From assembly GCA_947565265.1 (NCBI GenBank), contig CANOFK010000092.1, positions 1 to 5,637 on the forward strand: 5,637 nt of DNA, given 5' to 3'. Shown piece after piece: positions 1 through 5,637 of this stretch. The DNA is from an uncultured Clostridia bacterium (GTDB taxonomy: Bacteria; Bacillota; Clostridia; Oscillospirales; Acutalibacteraceae). Position 1 is the first letter of the stretch. Every line of letters begins with the position of its first letter. The notes under the pieces are model-generated. The model did not search any database and was not told the DNA's origin. It saw nothing but the letters and a program-made list of their open reading frames with translations. Made by a program: the position numbers and the translations under genes.

Positions 1-60
1 CATTTCCTCTATTTTCAAACAAGCCCTAGCCGCGGCGCTGACGGAAAGCCATCAATTTGA

Positions 61-66
61 AAGGAG
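61..66 (+). promoter_or_regulatory. Ribosome binding site of the phosphorylase gene
   Basis: AAGGAG ends 7 bases before the ATG at 74, which is ideal Shine-Dalgarno spacing. It decides the start, because the reading frame is open upstream to the window edge without another ATG, GTG or TTG. The next in-frame ATG, at 116, has no comparable site. No convincing -35/-10 pair is visible in the 60 bases upstream, so the promoter may lie outside the window or the gene may be part of a longer operon. Confidence 0.8.
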
Positions 67-73
67 CACGCTT

Positions 74-3000
74 ATGAGCAAACCATCATGCACGTTGCAG
101 GGCGATACATTTGTTATGGAGGATTATGACCGCCTGCCGGCTTTTTCCAGCTTTTTGCCGGGCCTTGCGGGGGTAAAGGGCATACCCATCTGGTCTTTCT
201 ATACCAACCGCGGCCAGGGCATCAACAGTTTCGGCATACACAATAAGGACAACGCCATGATGGAGTTTAACTCTGCCATCACCGGCTACGAAAACGTGAA
301 CCTGAAGGGGTTTCGGACGTTTATCCGCCGGGACGGGGCTTTCTTTGAGCCCTTTTGCAGCTATGACCCTGCCGCGAAACGGCGTATGGAGATTGAGAAA
401 AACGTGGTTTCGATTGCCGAGGAGGGGCACGGCCTGCGCATTGCCGTGGAATACATGGTGCTGCCCAACGAGAACATAGGCGCCCTGGTGCGCCATGTTA
501 CGGTGGAGAACCTGGGCCCCGCCTGCCAGTTGGAACTGCTGGACGGCATGGCGCAGATCATCCAGTATGGCCTGACCAACAGCCAGTATAAGGAGATGTC
601 TAACCTGTTTAAAAGCTGGGCGGATATTAAGAACCTGGAAGGGCGCGCGCCGGTGTACACCATGCGTGCCTCCAGCGACGATTCTGCCGAGGTTTCGGAA
701 ATAGAGGGGGGCTACTTTTACTGTGTGGCGGCAGACGGCGCCTTGCAGCCTATTTTGTACGACAAGCAGGTGATTTTTGACTACAACCACTCCATGCAAT
801 GGCCTGTTACCTTTATGGAACAGGGTTTGGACGCTGTGCTGGCCAAGACGCAGTGCTTTGCCAACAAGGTGCCCTGCGGGTTTGTGCCCATGAAACGCCA
901 ACTGGCACCGGGCGAAACCTTTACCTTTACCGCCTATGCCGGCTTTGCGCCCTCGATAGCGCTGCTGAACAGCAAGACCCCGGCCTTCTGCCGGGAGGGC
1001 TATGTGCAGGCCAAGCTGGCCGAGGCCCGGAGCCTGGTGGCCCAGTTTACCCGCGACGTGTGGACCCGGTCCTCTGACCCGCTGTTCGACCGCTATATCG
1101 AGCAGTGCTACCTGGACAACTTCCTGCGGGGCGGCTATCCCTTTGTGATCGGCCAGGGGGCGGACAAAAAGGTGCTCCACCTGTTCAGCCGCAAGCACGG
1201 CGACCCGGAACGGGATTACAACTTCTTCTCCATTGCGGGGGAGTATTACTCCCAGGGCAACGGCAACTTCCGGGATGTGTGCCAGAACCGGCGCAACGAC
1301 GTGTTCTTCTGCCCGGAGATCGGGGATTTGAACGTGCGCCAGTTCTATAACCTGGTGCAGATGGACGGCTACAACCCCCTGGAGATACGGCCCAACACAT
1401 TTGCCATCCCCGGCGGCAACCTGGAGCAGGCCCGTGGGGTACTGGCCCGGTTTGTGCCCGGCGGGGAGGCGGTGCTGGAAAAGGTTATAGCCAAGCCCTT
1501 TACGCCGGGGCAGATCACCAACGCCATTGCGGCCCATGGGCTGGCCGTGCAGGGGGACGAAGAGGCGCTGGTGGAGGCCCTGCTCCTGCTGGCCGAGCAG
1601 CGGCAGGAGGCCGGTTTTGGCGAGGGCTACTGGTGCGACCACTGGGACTATGACCTTGACCTGGTGGAGAATTACTTGCTGATTTACCCGGAGGACAAGG
1701 GCCGGCTGCTTTTTGAGGATAACAGCTACCGGTACTATGACAGCGTGGGGGTTGTACGCCCCCGCCGGGACACCTATGTGCTAAGTAAAGGCAAGGTGCG
1801 CCAGTACGGCGCGGTGGAGCATTGCCGGGAAAAAGCGGGGCGTCCGGGCTTTGTGGAGAACGGCACCAACTGGTTGCGGGACGAAACAGGCCGGCCGGTG
1901 ACCACCAGCCTGTTCGGGAAGATGATGACCCTGGCCATCAACAAGTTTGCCCTGCTGGACCCGGAGGGCCTGGGCATTGAGATGGAGGGCGGCAAGCCCG
2001 GCTGGAACGACGCCATGAACGGCCTGCCGGGGCTTTTTGGCAGCAGTATGCCCGAAACCTTGGAACTTAAGCGCCTGGTGGATTTTATGTTGGCGGCCGT
2101 ACGGGAGCAGTTGGCCCGGCAAGCCGGCTTGGGTGTGGAATTGTGCCGGGAGCTGGCCGGTTTTATGCAGGGGCTTATGGGGCTGCTGGCGAAGGGCCTC
2201 TCCCCCTTTGACTACTGGGACAGGGCCGCTACCCTGCGGGAGGATTTCCGGGACAGGACGAAATTTTCCGTCAGCGGGGAAAAGGTGGCGGTACCCTTTA
2301 CGGAGATTGAACGGGTGTTGTCTGCGTTTTCCGGCAAGCTGCACGCTGCCACGGCCAGGGCTTTGGAGATCGGCCGGGGCATTATGCCCACCTATTTTAC
2401 CTATGAGGCCGACCGGTATCAGGTGGTAAAGAACCCGGACGGCACGGAGCGCATCAGCCCCTACGGCCTGCCCAGCGTCCGGGTGGAGCATTTCACCCGG
2501 CAGGATCTGCCCTATTTCCTGGAGGGGCCGGCCCGGATGCTGGCCGCCGTTACCGGGCAGGAACAGGAGGCGGCCGCCACCATGTGCGCCCGGCTGAAGG
2601 AAACGGACGTGTATGACGGGAAACTGAAAATGTACAAGACCTCCGCGCCGATTGAGGGCCTTTCTATGGAGAACGGCCGCATCCGGGCCTTTACCCCGGG
2701 CTGGCTGGAGCGGGAGAGCGTCTTTTTGCATATGGAGTACAAGTACATTTTGGGGATGCTGAAAGCCGGCCTGTACGAGGCGTTCTACGCGGCCATGGGC
2801 GACGCGCTTATCCCCTACCAGGACCCCGCCGTTTACGGGCGCAGCATTCTGGAGAACTCCTCCTTCCTGGCCTCCAGCGCAAACCCGGACCCCTCTGTAC
2901 ACGGCCAGGGGTTTGTGGGGCGGCTGTCCGGCTCTACGGTAGAGGCTATTTCCATGTGGCTGGGGATGTTCCTGGGGAAGGGCGGTTTCTTTGCCCAGGA

Positions 3001-3274
3001 CGGCCAGGTACGGTTCCGCCTGGCCCCGCTGCTGGCAGGCCGTATGTTTGACGCCCAGGGCGAGGCCGCGTTTATGCTGTGCGGCCGGTGCCGGGTTACA
3101 TACCATAACCCCGGCAAACAGGACTGCTATGGCCCCAACGGCGTAAAGGTGGCCCGTATGCAGGTGCATATGGAGGGCGGGGATATAGACGTGGCCGGCG
3201 ATGTGCTGGAAGAAAAGCTGGCGCTGGCTGTCCGCGGCGGGCAGGTTGCGGCCATAGACGCCTGGCTGGCATAA
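74..3274 (+). CDS. Cytoplasmic inverting glycoside phosphorylase, clan GH-Q (GH161/GH149-like; often annotated as cellobiose phosphorylase)
   Basis: The 1066-residue protein has no signal peptide or membrane segment. Known clan members cleave a beta-glucosidic bond with inorganic phosphate, releasing alpha-glucose 1-phosphate and a shortened glycan. The N-terminal beta-sandwich-like region carries a GIPIW...NRGQGI.SFG..NKD signature (about residues 36-59). The (alpha/alpha)6-barrel part shows GNFRDVCQNRRND (397-409), ENGTNWL (595-601) and KPGWNDAMNGLPG, in which Asp646 matches the general acid of the GH94 GGDWNDGMN motif. Near the C-terminus, His943 and the RLSGST segment (950-955) are candidates for the phosphate site. 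At about 1070 residues it is much longer than typical GH94 cellobiose phosphorylase (about 800) and closer to the beta-1,3-oligoglucan phosphorylases of GH149 and GH161. Clan membership is well supported. The exact family and linkage specificity are inferred from recall of motifs, without alignment. The reading frame is intact from ATG to TAA, and no partner gene is visible on this strand. Confidence 0.85.
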   Translation: MSKPSCTLQGDTFVMEDYDRLPAFSSFLPGLAGVKGIPIWSFYTNRGQGINSFGIHNKDNAMMEFNSAITGYENVNLKGFRTFIRRDGAFFEPFCSYDPAAKRRMEIEKNVVSIAEEGHGLRIAVEYMVLPNENIGALVRHVTVENLGPACQLELLDGMAQIIQYGLTNSQYKEMSNLFKSWADIKNLEGRAPVYTMRASSDDSAEVSEIEGGYFYCVAADGALQPILYDKQVIFDYNHSMQWPVTFMEQGLDAVLAKTQCFANKVPCGFVPMKRQLAPGETFTFTAYAGFAPSIALLNSKTPAFCREGYVQAKLAEARSLVAQFTRDVWTRSSDPLFDRYIEQCYLDNFLRGGYPFVIGQGADKKVLHLFSRKHGDPERDYNFFSIAGEYYSQGNGNFRDVCQNRRNDVFFCPEIGDLNVRQFYNLVQMDGYNPLEIRPNTFAIPGGNLEQARGVLARFVPGGEAVLEKVIAKPFTPGQITNAIAAHGLAVQGDEEALVEALLLLAEQRQEAGFGEGYWCDHWDYDLDLVENYLLIYPEDKGRLLFEDNSYRYYDSVGVVRPRRDTYVLSKGKVRQYGAVEHCREKAGRPGFVENGTNWLRDETGRPVTTSLFGKMMTLAINKFALLDPEGLGIEMEGGKPGWNDAMNGLPGLFGSSMPETLELKRLVDFMLAAVREQLARQAGLGVELCRELAGFMQGLMGLLAKGLSPFDYWDRAATLREDFRDRTKFSVSGEKVAVPFTEIERVLSAFSGKLHAATARALEIGRGIMPTYFTYEADRYQVVKNPDGTERISPYGLPSVRVEHFTRQDLPYFLEGPARMLAAVTGQEQEAAATMCARLKETDVYDGKLKMYKTSAPIEGLSMENGRIRAFTPGWLERESVFLHMEYKYILGMLKAGLYEAFYAAMGDALIPYQDPAVYGRSILENSSFLASSANPDPSVHGQGFVGRLSGSTVEAISMWLGMFLGKGGFFAQDGQVRFRLAPLLAGRMFDAQGEAAFMLCGRCRVTYHNPGKQDCYGPNGVKVARMQVHMEGGDIDVAGDVLEEKLALAVRGGQVAAIDAWLA

Positions 3275-3324
3275 GGCTGCCCCCCTGTACCGCGCCCCAC
3301 CCGTGCTGCCCGTTGCTTTTACCC

Positions 3325-3365
3325 ATAAAAGGACGCCCCCGGTTTTACCGGGGGCGTCCCTTTAT
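3325..3365. terminator. Bidirectional intrinsic terminator between convergent units
   Basis: A perfect 12-bp G+C-rich stem, GGACGCCCCCGG (3331-3342) with CCGGGGGCGTCC (3348-3359), encloses the 5-base loop TTTTA. After one A/C mismatch (3330/3360), five A/T pairs extend the stem outward (3325-3329 with 3361-3365). The + strand continues into CTTTATTA, and the - strand into TTTTATGGG, so the hairpin can end transcription from either side. It lies 56 bases after the phosphorylase stop and 27 bases after the potD stop. The T-tracts are short, but the stem is very stable. Confidence 0.9.
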
Positions 3366-3386
3366 TAGGCTTAGGCGGCTTGGCGG

Positions 3387-4574
3387 TCAGGCCAGTTCCC
3401 GCTTTCTTTTACGGCGCTTATACACGATAATGGCTATATAGACTGCCAAAAAGCCCAGTATGATCGCCACCAGCACCGCCGATTCCCCCGGCCCGCCCAT
3501 TTTGACCTCTGCCCACAACTGGTCCAGCAGCGCCGCTGTTTCCGTAGGCAGGTTTACAAAGACCTGGGTATTGGCCAGGGTTTCCTGGCTGGGGTAATGC
3601 AGGGGGCTCTCCACCACTTCCGGGTCCATAAAGGCTTTGGCGGCGCTCTCCGGGGTGGAATAGCCTACGTAGTCCATGTTGGCCCCGGCGATCTCCGGGT
3701 CGCACAGGAAGTTGATGTACGCCTCCGCCTCCGCCTTATGGCTGGCCGTGGCGGGGATGCACAGGGCGTCTACAAAGAAGTTGGTGCCCTCTTCGGGCAC
3801 GGCAAAGGCAATGTTGTCCGAATTATCCACCAAAATGGCCGCGTCGCCTGCGTAGTAGGGGGCGATCCAGGCTTCCCCGCTCTCCATTTTGTCGAAGATC
3901 TGGTCCATCACATAGGCCTGCACCAGGGGTTTTTGCTGTTTCAGCAGGGCCGCGGCCTCCTGCCAGGCAGCCGCGTCGGTACCGTTTACATTTTGCCCCA
4001 GCAGGAACTGGGCAACGGCAAAACTGTCCCGTGGGTTGTCAAACATCAGGATCTTCCCCCGGTAGCGGTCATCCCAGAGGCTCTCCCAGCCGGTGATCTC
4101 CTCCTGGATATAGTCGGTGTTGTAAAAGATGCCCACTACCCCCCAGGTGTACGGCACCGAATACAGGTTCTCCGGGTCGTAATCCGGGGCCAGGAACTGC
4201 CGGTCAATGTAGGAGAAGTTGGGGATATTCCCATAGTCCAGCCGGGCCAGCATCCCTTCGTCAATCAGCCGGGACACCATGTAGTCGGAGGGGACGATCA
4301 CGTCATAGTCCGCGCCGCCGCCGGCCAGCTTGGAGTACAGGGACTCGTTGCTGTCAAACGTGGTGTAGTTTACGTCAATGCCCGTGCGCCGGGTAAACTC
4401 GGCGTTTACGTCCATGGAGCCGTCCGTGCCGTTGGCTATATACTCCCCCCAGTTATACACATTGATGGTCACATTGCGCCGGGGGGCAGGCGCCTCCCCG
4501 CTGCCGGCACAGGCGCAGGGGGCCAGGGCCGCCGCGCACAGGGCGGCCATCAGCAGTACAAAAAGCTGTTTCAT
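3387..4574 (-). CDS. potD: Spermidine/putrescine-binding protein PotD with a C-terminal membrane anchor
   Basis: This is the extracellular polyamine-binding subunit of the PotABCD importer, 395 residues long (family usually about 350). Residues 1-23 form a hydrophobic signal peptide. PotD signatures follow in order: YNWGEYI (40-46), DSNESLYSKL (74-83), YDVIVPSDYM (90-99), PYTWGVVGIFYN (141-152), FVDALCIP (267-274) and YVGYSTP (302-308). Ligand-contact positions inferred by recall against E. coli PotD include Trp42, Tyr45, Asp183 and Asp269. Two pocket tryptophans of that protein appear here as Tyr241 and Phe267. The lipobox is poor: Cys20 follows Leu-Ala-Pro and Cys22 follows Pro-Cys-Ala. After the usual family end (near Lys358) the protein adds a Gly-rich link, a membrane helix (366-385) and the basic tail KRRKRKRELA, which predicts a C-terminal anchor with the tail in the cytoplasm. 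The start overlaps the potC stop (ATGA), and the gene is the last of the operon. Confidence 0.95.
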   Translation of the reverse strand: MKQLFVLLMAALCAAALAPCACAGSGEAPAPRRNVTINVYNWGEYIANGTDGSMDVNAEFTRRTGIDVNYTTFDSNESLYSKLAGGGADYDVIVPSDYMVSRLIDEGMLARLDYGNIPNFSYIDRQFLAPDYDPENLYSVPYTWGVVGIFYNTDYIQEEITGWESLWDDRYRGKILMFDNPRDSFAVAQFLLGQNVNGTDAAAWQEAAALLKQQKPLVQAYVMDQIFDKMESGEAWIAPYYAGDAAILVDNSDNIAFAVPEEGTNFFVDALCIPATASHKAEAEAYINFLCDPEIAGANMDYVGYSTPESAAKAFMDPEVVESPLHYPSQETLANTQVFVNLPTETAALLDQLWAEVKMGGPGESAVLVAIILGFLAVYIAIIVYKRRKRKRELA

Positions 4575-5386
4575 TGCTCCTCCTCCATTTCCCGGATCTG
4601 CCGGTTCACCTTGGCCGTGCGGGTGTTCACCACGATGAGCAGGGCCATGACCACCACAAACAGCACCGTGGACAGGGCGTTGATCTCCGGGCTCACCCGT
4701 TTCCTGGTCATGGAATAGATGTAGATGGGCAGGGTCTGGGTGGTGCCGCTGGTGAAGTAGCTGATCACGAAGTCATCGATGGACAGGGTGAAGGCCATGA
4801 TCATCCCCGTGACGATGCCGGGCATGATCTCCGGCAGCACCACCTTGAAGAAAGCCTTGACCGGCGGGCAGCCCAGATCCTGGGCCGCCTCGTACAGGGC
4901 CGGGTCCATCTGCCGCAGTTTTGGCAGCACCGAGAGGATGACATAGGGCAGGCAGAAGGTGATGTGTGCCGCGATGATGGAGGCCATCCCCAGGCTTCTG
5001 CCCCCAAACAGCCCCACCGCGAACACGAACAGCAGCATCATGGACACGCCGGTGACGATCTCCGGGTTCACCATGGGGAAGTTGGTGATGTTCATCATCA
5101 CCCGGCGGGGCAGGCGTTTCATGGAACTGATGCCAATGGCCGCCACCGTGCCCAGCACGGTGGACACCACAGCCGCGGCCAGGGCGATCACCAGGGTGTT
5201 GCGCAGGGCTTCCAGGATCAGCCGGTCGCTGAAAAGCTTTTCGTACCAGCGCAGGGAAAACCCGCTGAACACGGTGCGGCTGGCCGTTTCCGTATCGTTA
5301 AAGGAGAACACGATGAGCACCAGGATGGGCGCGTACAGGAACAGGAAAATGAGGCACGTGTACACCTTGCCGATTGCTTTTGTCAT
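4571..5386 (-). CDS. potC: Spermidine/putrescine ABC transporter permease PotC
   Basis: The protein is an inner permease subunit of the polyamine importer, 271 residues long (E. coli PotC 264). It has about six hydrophobic segments, around residues 11-29, 64-87, 112-127, 134-153, 187-210 and 237-254. The cytoplasmic loop that couples to the ATPase PotA is the EAA motif at 166-190 (Glu166-Ala-Ala, Gly172, Leu184-Pro185, Pro189-Gly190). The following SIDDF (202-206) matches the S-x-DDF of PotC-type permeases. The start ATG overlaps the potB stop by four bases (ATGA), and the stop overlaps the potD start in the same way. Gene order and these overlaps support co-translation and a fixed complex of PotB, PotC, PotD and PotA. 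The frame is intact and nothing in it looks degenerate. Confidence 0.95.
   Translation of the reverse strand: MTKAIGKVYTCLIFLFLYAPILVLIVFSFNDTETASRTVFSGFSLRWYEKLFSDRLILEALRNTLVIALAAAVVSTVLGTVAAIGISSMKRLPRRVMMNITNFPMVNPEIVTGVSMMLLFVFAVGLFGGRSLGMASIIAAHITFCLPYVILSVLPKLRQMDPALYEAAQDLGCPPVKAFFKVVLPEIMPGIVTGMIMAFTLSIDDFVISYFTSGTTQTLPIYIYSMTRKRVSPEINALSTVLFVVVMALLIVVNTRTAKVNRQIREMEEEQ
4577..4586 (-). promoter_or_regulatory. Ribosome binding site of potD
   Basis: On the minus strand GGAGGAGGAG ends two bases before the potD ATG, and its leading GGAGG gives a spacing of about 7 bases. It lies inside the last codons of potC, which it forces to encode a Glu-rich end (EMEEEQ). It supports the ATG at 4574 as the potD start and suggests potD can be initiated strongly as well as by coupling to potC. 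Confidence 0.75.
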
Positions 5387-5637
5387 AGCAGCATACCCCC
5401 TCCCGCGTTTTCCTGGCCGTCATCAAACTGGTTCATAATGCCCATGCAGATGAGGATAATCACCATCAGCACCAGGGAGATGGCAGAGCCCAGATTGGGG
5501 TTGTAGGCGCTGCCTAAAAACTGCATGTCAATCAGGTCGCCAATCAGCAGGTTGCCCCCGCCCCCCAGCATTTTGGAGATAATGAAGGTACTTACCGCAG
5601 GCACAAACACCATGGTCACCCCAGAGATGACCCCGGG
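5383..5637 (-). CDS. potB: Spermidine/putrescine ABC transporter permease PotB, C-terminal part (cut by window edge)
   Basis: This is the last 84 residues of the partner permease PotB, read from the right edge to the TGA at 5383-5385. The frame is open to the edge and begins PGVISGVTMVFVPAVSTF, which matches the end of the EAA loop and the following membrane helix of PotB. The next stretch, GGGGNLLIGDLIDMQFL, corresponds to the characteristic GG-x-NLLIG...QFL of PotB, and the last membrane helix (SAISLVLMVIILICMGI) closes the protein. E. coli PotB has about 275-285 residues, so roughly 190-200 N-terminal residues should lie beyond the window. The GTG at 5617-5619 is internal and not a start. 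The stop overlaps the potC ATG by four bases. In the usual order potA would precede it. Confidence 0.93.
   Translation of the reverse strand, partial: PGVISGVTMVFVPAVSTFIISKMLGGGGNLLIGDLIDMQFLGSAYNPNLGSAISLVLMVIILICMGIMNQFDDGQENAGGGMLL
5396..5404 (-). promoter_or_regulatory. Probable ribosome binding site of potC
   Basis: On the minus strand GGGAGGGGG ends 9 bases before the potC ATG, within the end of potB, where it encodes part of a Gly run. The spacing is slightly long, so initiation of potC may lean on coupling through the ATGA overlap with potB. Confidence 0.5.

Noticed and set aside
86..3169. Two long minus-strand open frames (86-1642, 518 codons; 1781-3169, 462 codons) antisense to the phosphorylase gene
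   Set aside because: Their products are rich in His, Gln, Gly, Arg and Val without recognisable motifs, as expected when a high-G+C gene with G/C third positions is read backwards. The + strand frame has clear family motifs along its whole length.
3537..3551. LPTET (PotD residues 342-346) followed later by a hydrophobic segment and basic tail, resembling a sortase signal
   Set aside because: It does not match LPxTG, and 19 residues of the normal PotD C-terminal helix separate it from the hydrophobic segment, whereas sortase motifs sit close to that segment. Membrane anchoring is the simpler reading.
4509..4517. Cys20 or Cys22 of PotD as a lipobox cysteine
   Set aside because: Cys20 has Pro at -1 and Cys22 has Pro at -3; neither fits the [LVI][AST][GA]C consensus. 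Lipidation cannot be excluded but is not supported.
3597..5506. Plus-strand open frames of 373 and 310 codons opposite potD and potC
   Set aside because: The second has a His/Asp/Gly/Gln-rich, motif-free product, a shadow of the membrane-protein gene on the other strand. The first is likewise low in complexity with no ribosome binding site.
5383..5619. A 78-codon gene starting at GTG 5617-5619
   Set aside because: The frame continues upstream to the window edge with PotB-like residues (PGVISG), so this is an internal codon of a truncated potB.
1..5637. Mobile element, CRISPR array, tRNA, rRNA or riboswitch
   Set aside because: No spaced repeats, transposase-like product, terminal inverted repeats or cloverleaf-like sequence were seen. 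Almost all of the window is coding, and the only non-coding gap beyond the left leader is the 112-base terminator region.

Overview
The window holds two convergent transcription units separated by a strong hairpin terminator. G+C looks high (roughly 60% by eye, not counted). Strong GGAGG-type ribosome binding sites and a PotD resembling pneumococcal PotD suggest a high-G+C member of the Clostridia/Bacillota, such as an Oscillospiraceae-like gut anaerobe. That placement is inference; there is no rRNA or phylogenetic marker here.

Left part, + strand (74-3274): one large gene for a 1066-residue protein of the inverting glycoside-phosphorylase clan GH-Q (GH94, GH149, GH161). Its length and motifs fit the long beta-1,3-oligoglucan phosphorylase type (GH161/GH149-like) better than classical cellobiose phosphorylase of about 800 residues. 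It has no signal peptide and would act in the cytoplasm, splitting an imported beta-glucan oligosaccharide with phosphate to release a sugar 1-phosphate.

Middle (3275-3386): a 12-bp perfect hairpin at 3331-3359, flanked by A- and T-rich tracts, can serve as a terminator for both units.

Right part, - strand (3387-5637): the distal end of a polyamine (spermidine/putrescine) ABC-importer operon, transcribed right to left as potB (C-terminal part only, cut by the window edge), potC and potD. Each junction is a 4-base ATGA stop/start overlap, so translation is probably coupled. The ATPase gene potA and the promoter would lie beyond the right edge. The unusual feature is PotD: it carries a C-terminal membrane helix with a strongly basic tail and lacks a good lipobox, so it appears tethered by its C-terminus rather than by lipid.

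The two units show no obvious functional link beyond sharing a terminator. Large open frames antisense to all three complete genes are codon-bias shadows. I saw no mobile element, CRISPR array, tRNA or rRNA, and no convincing undescribed multi-gene system.
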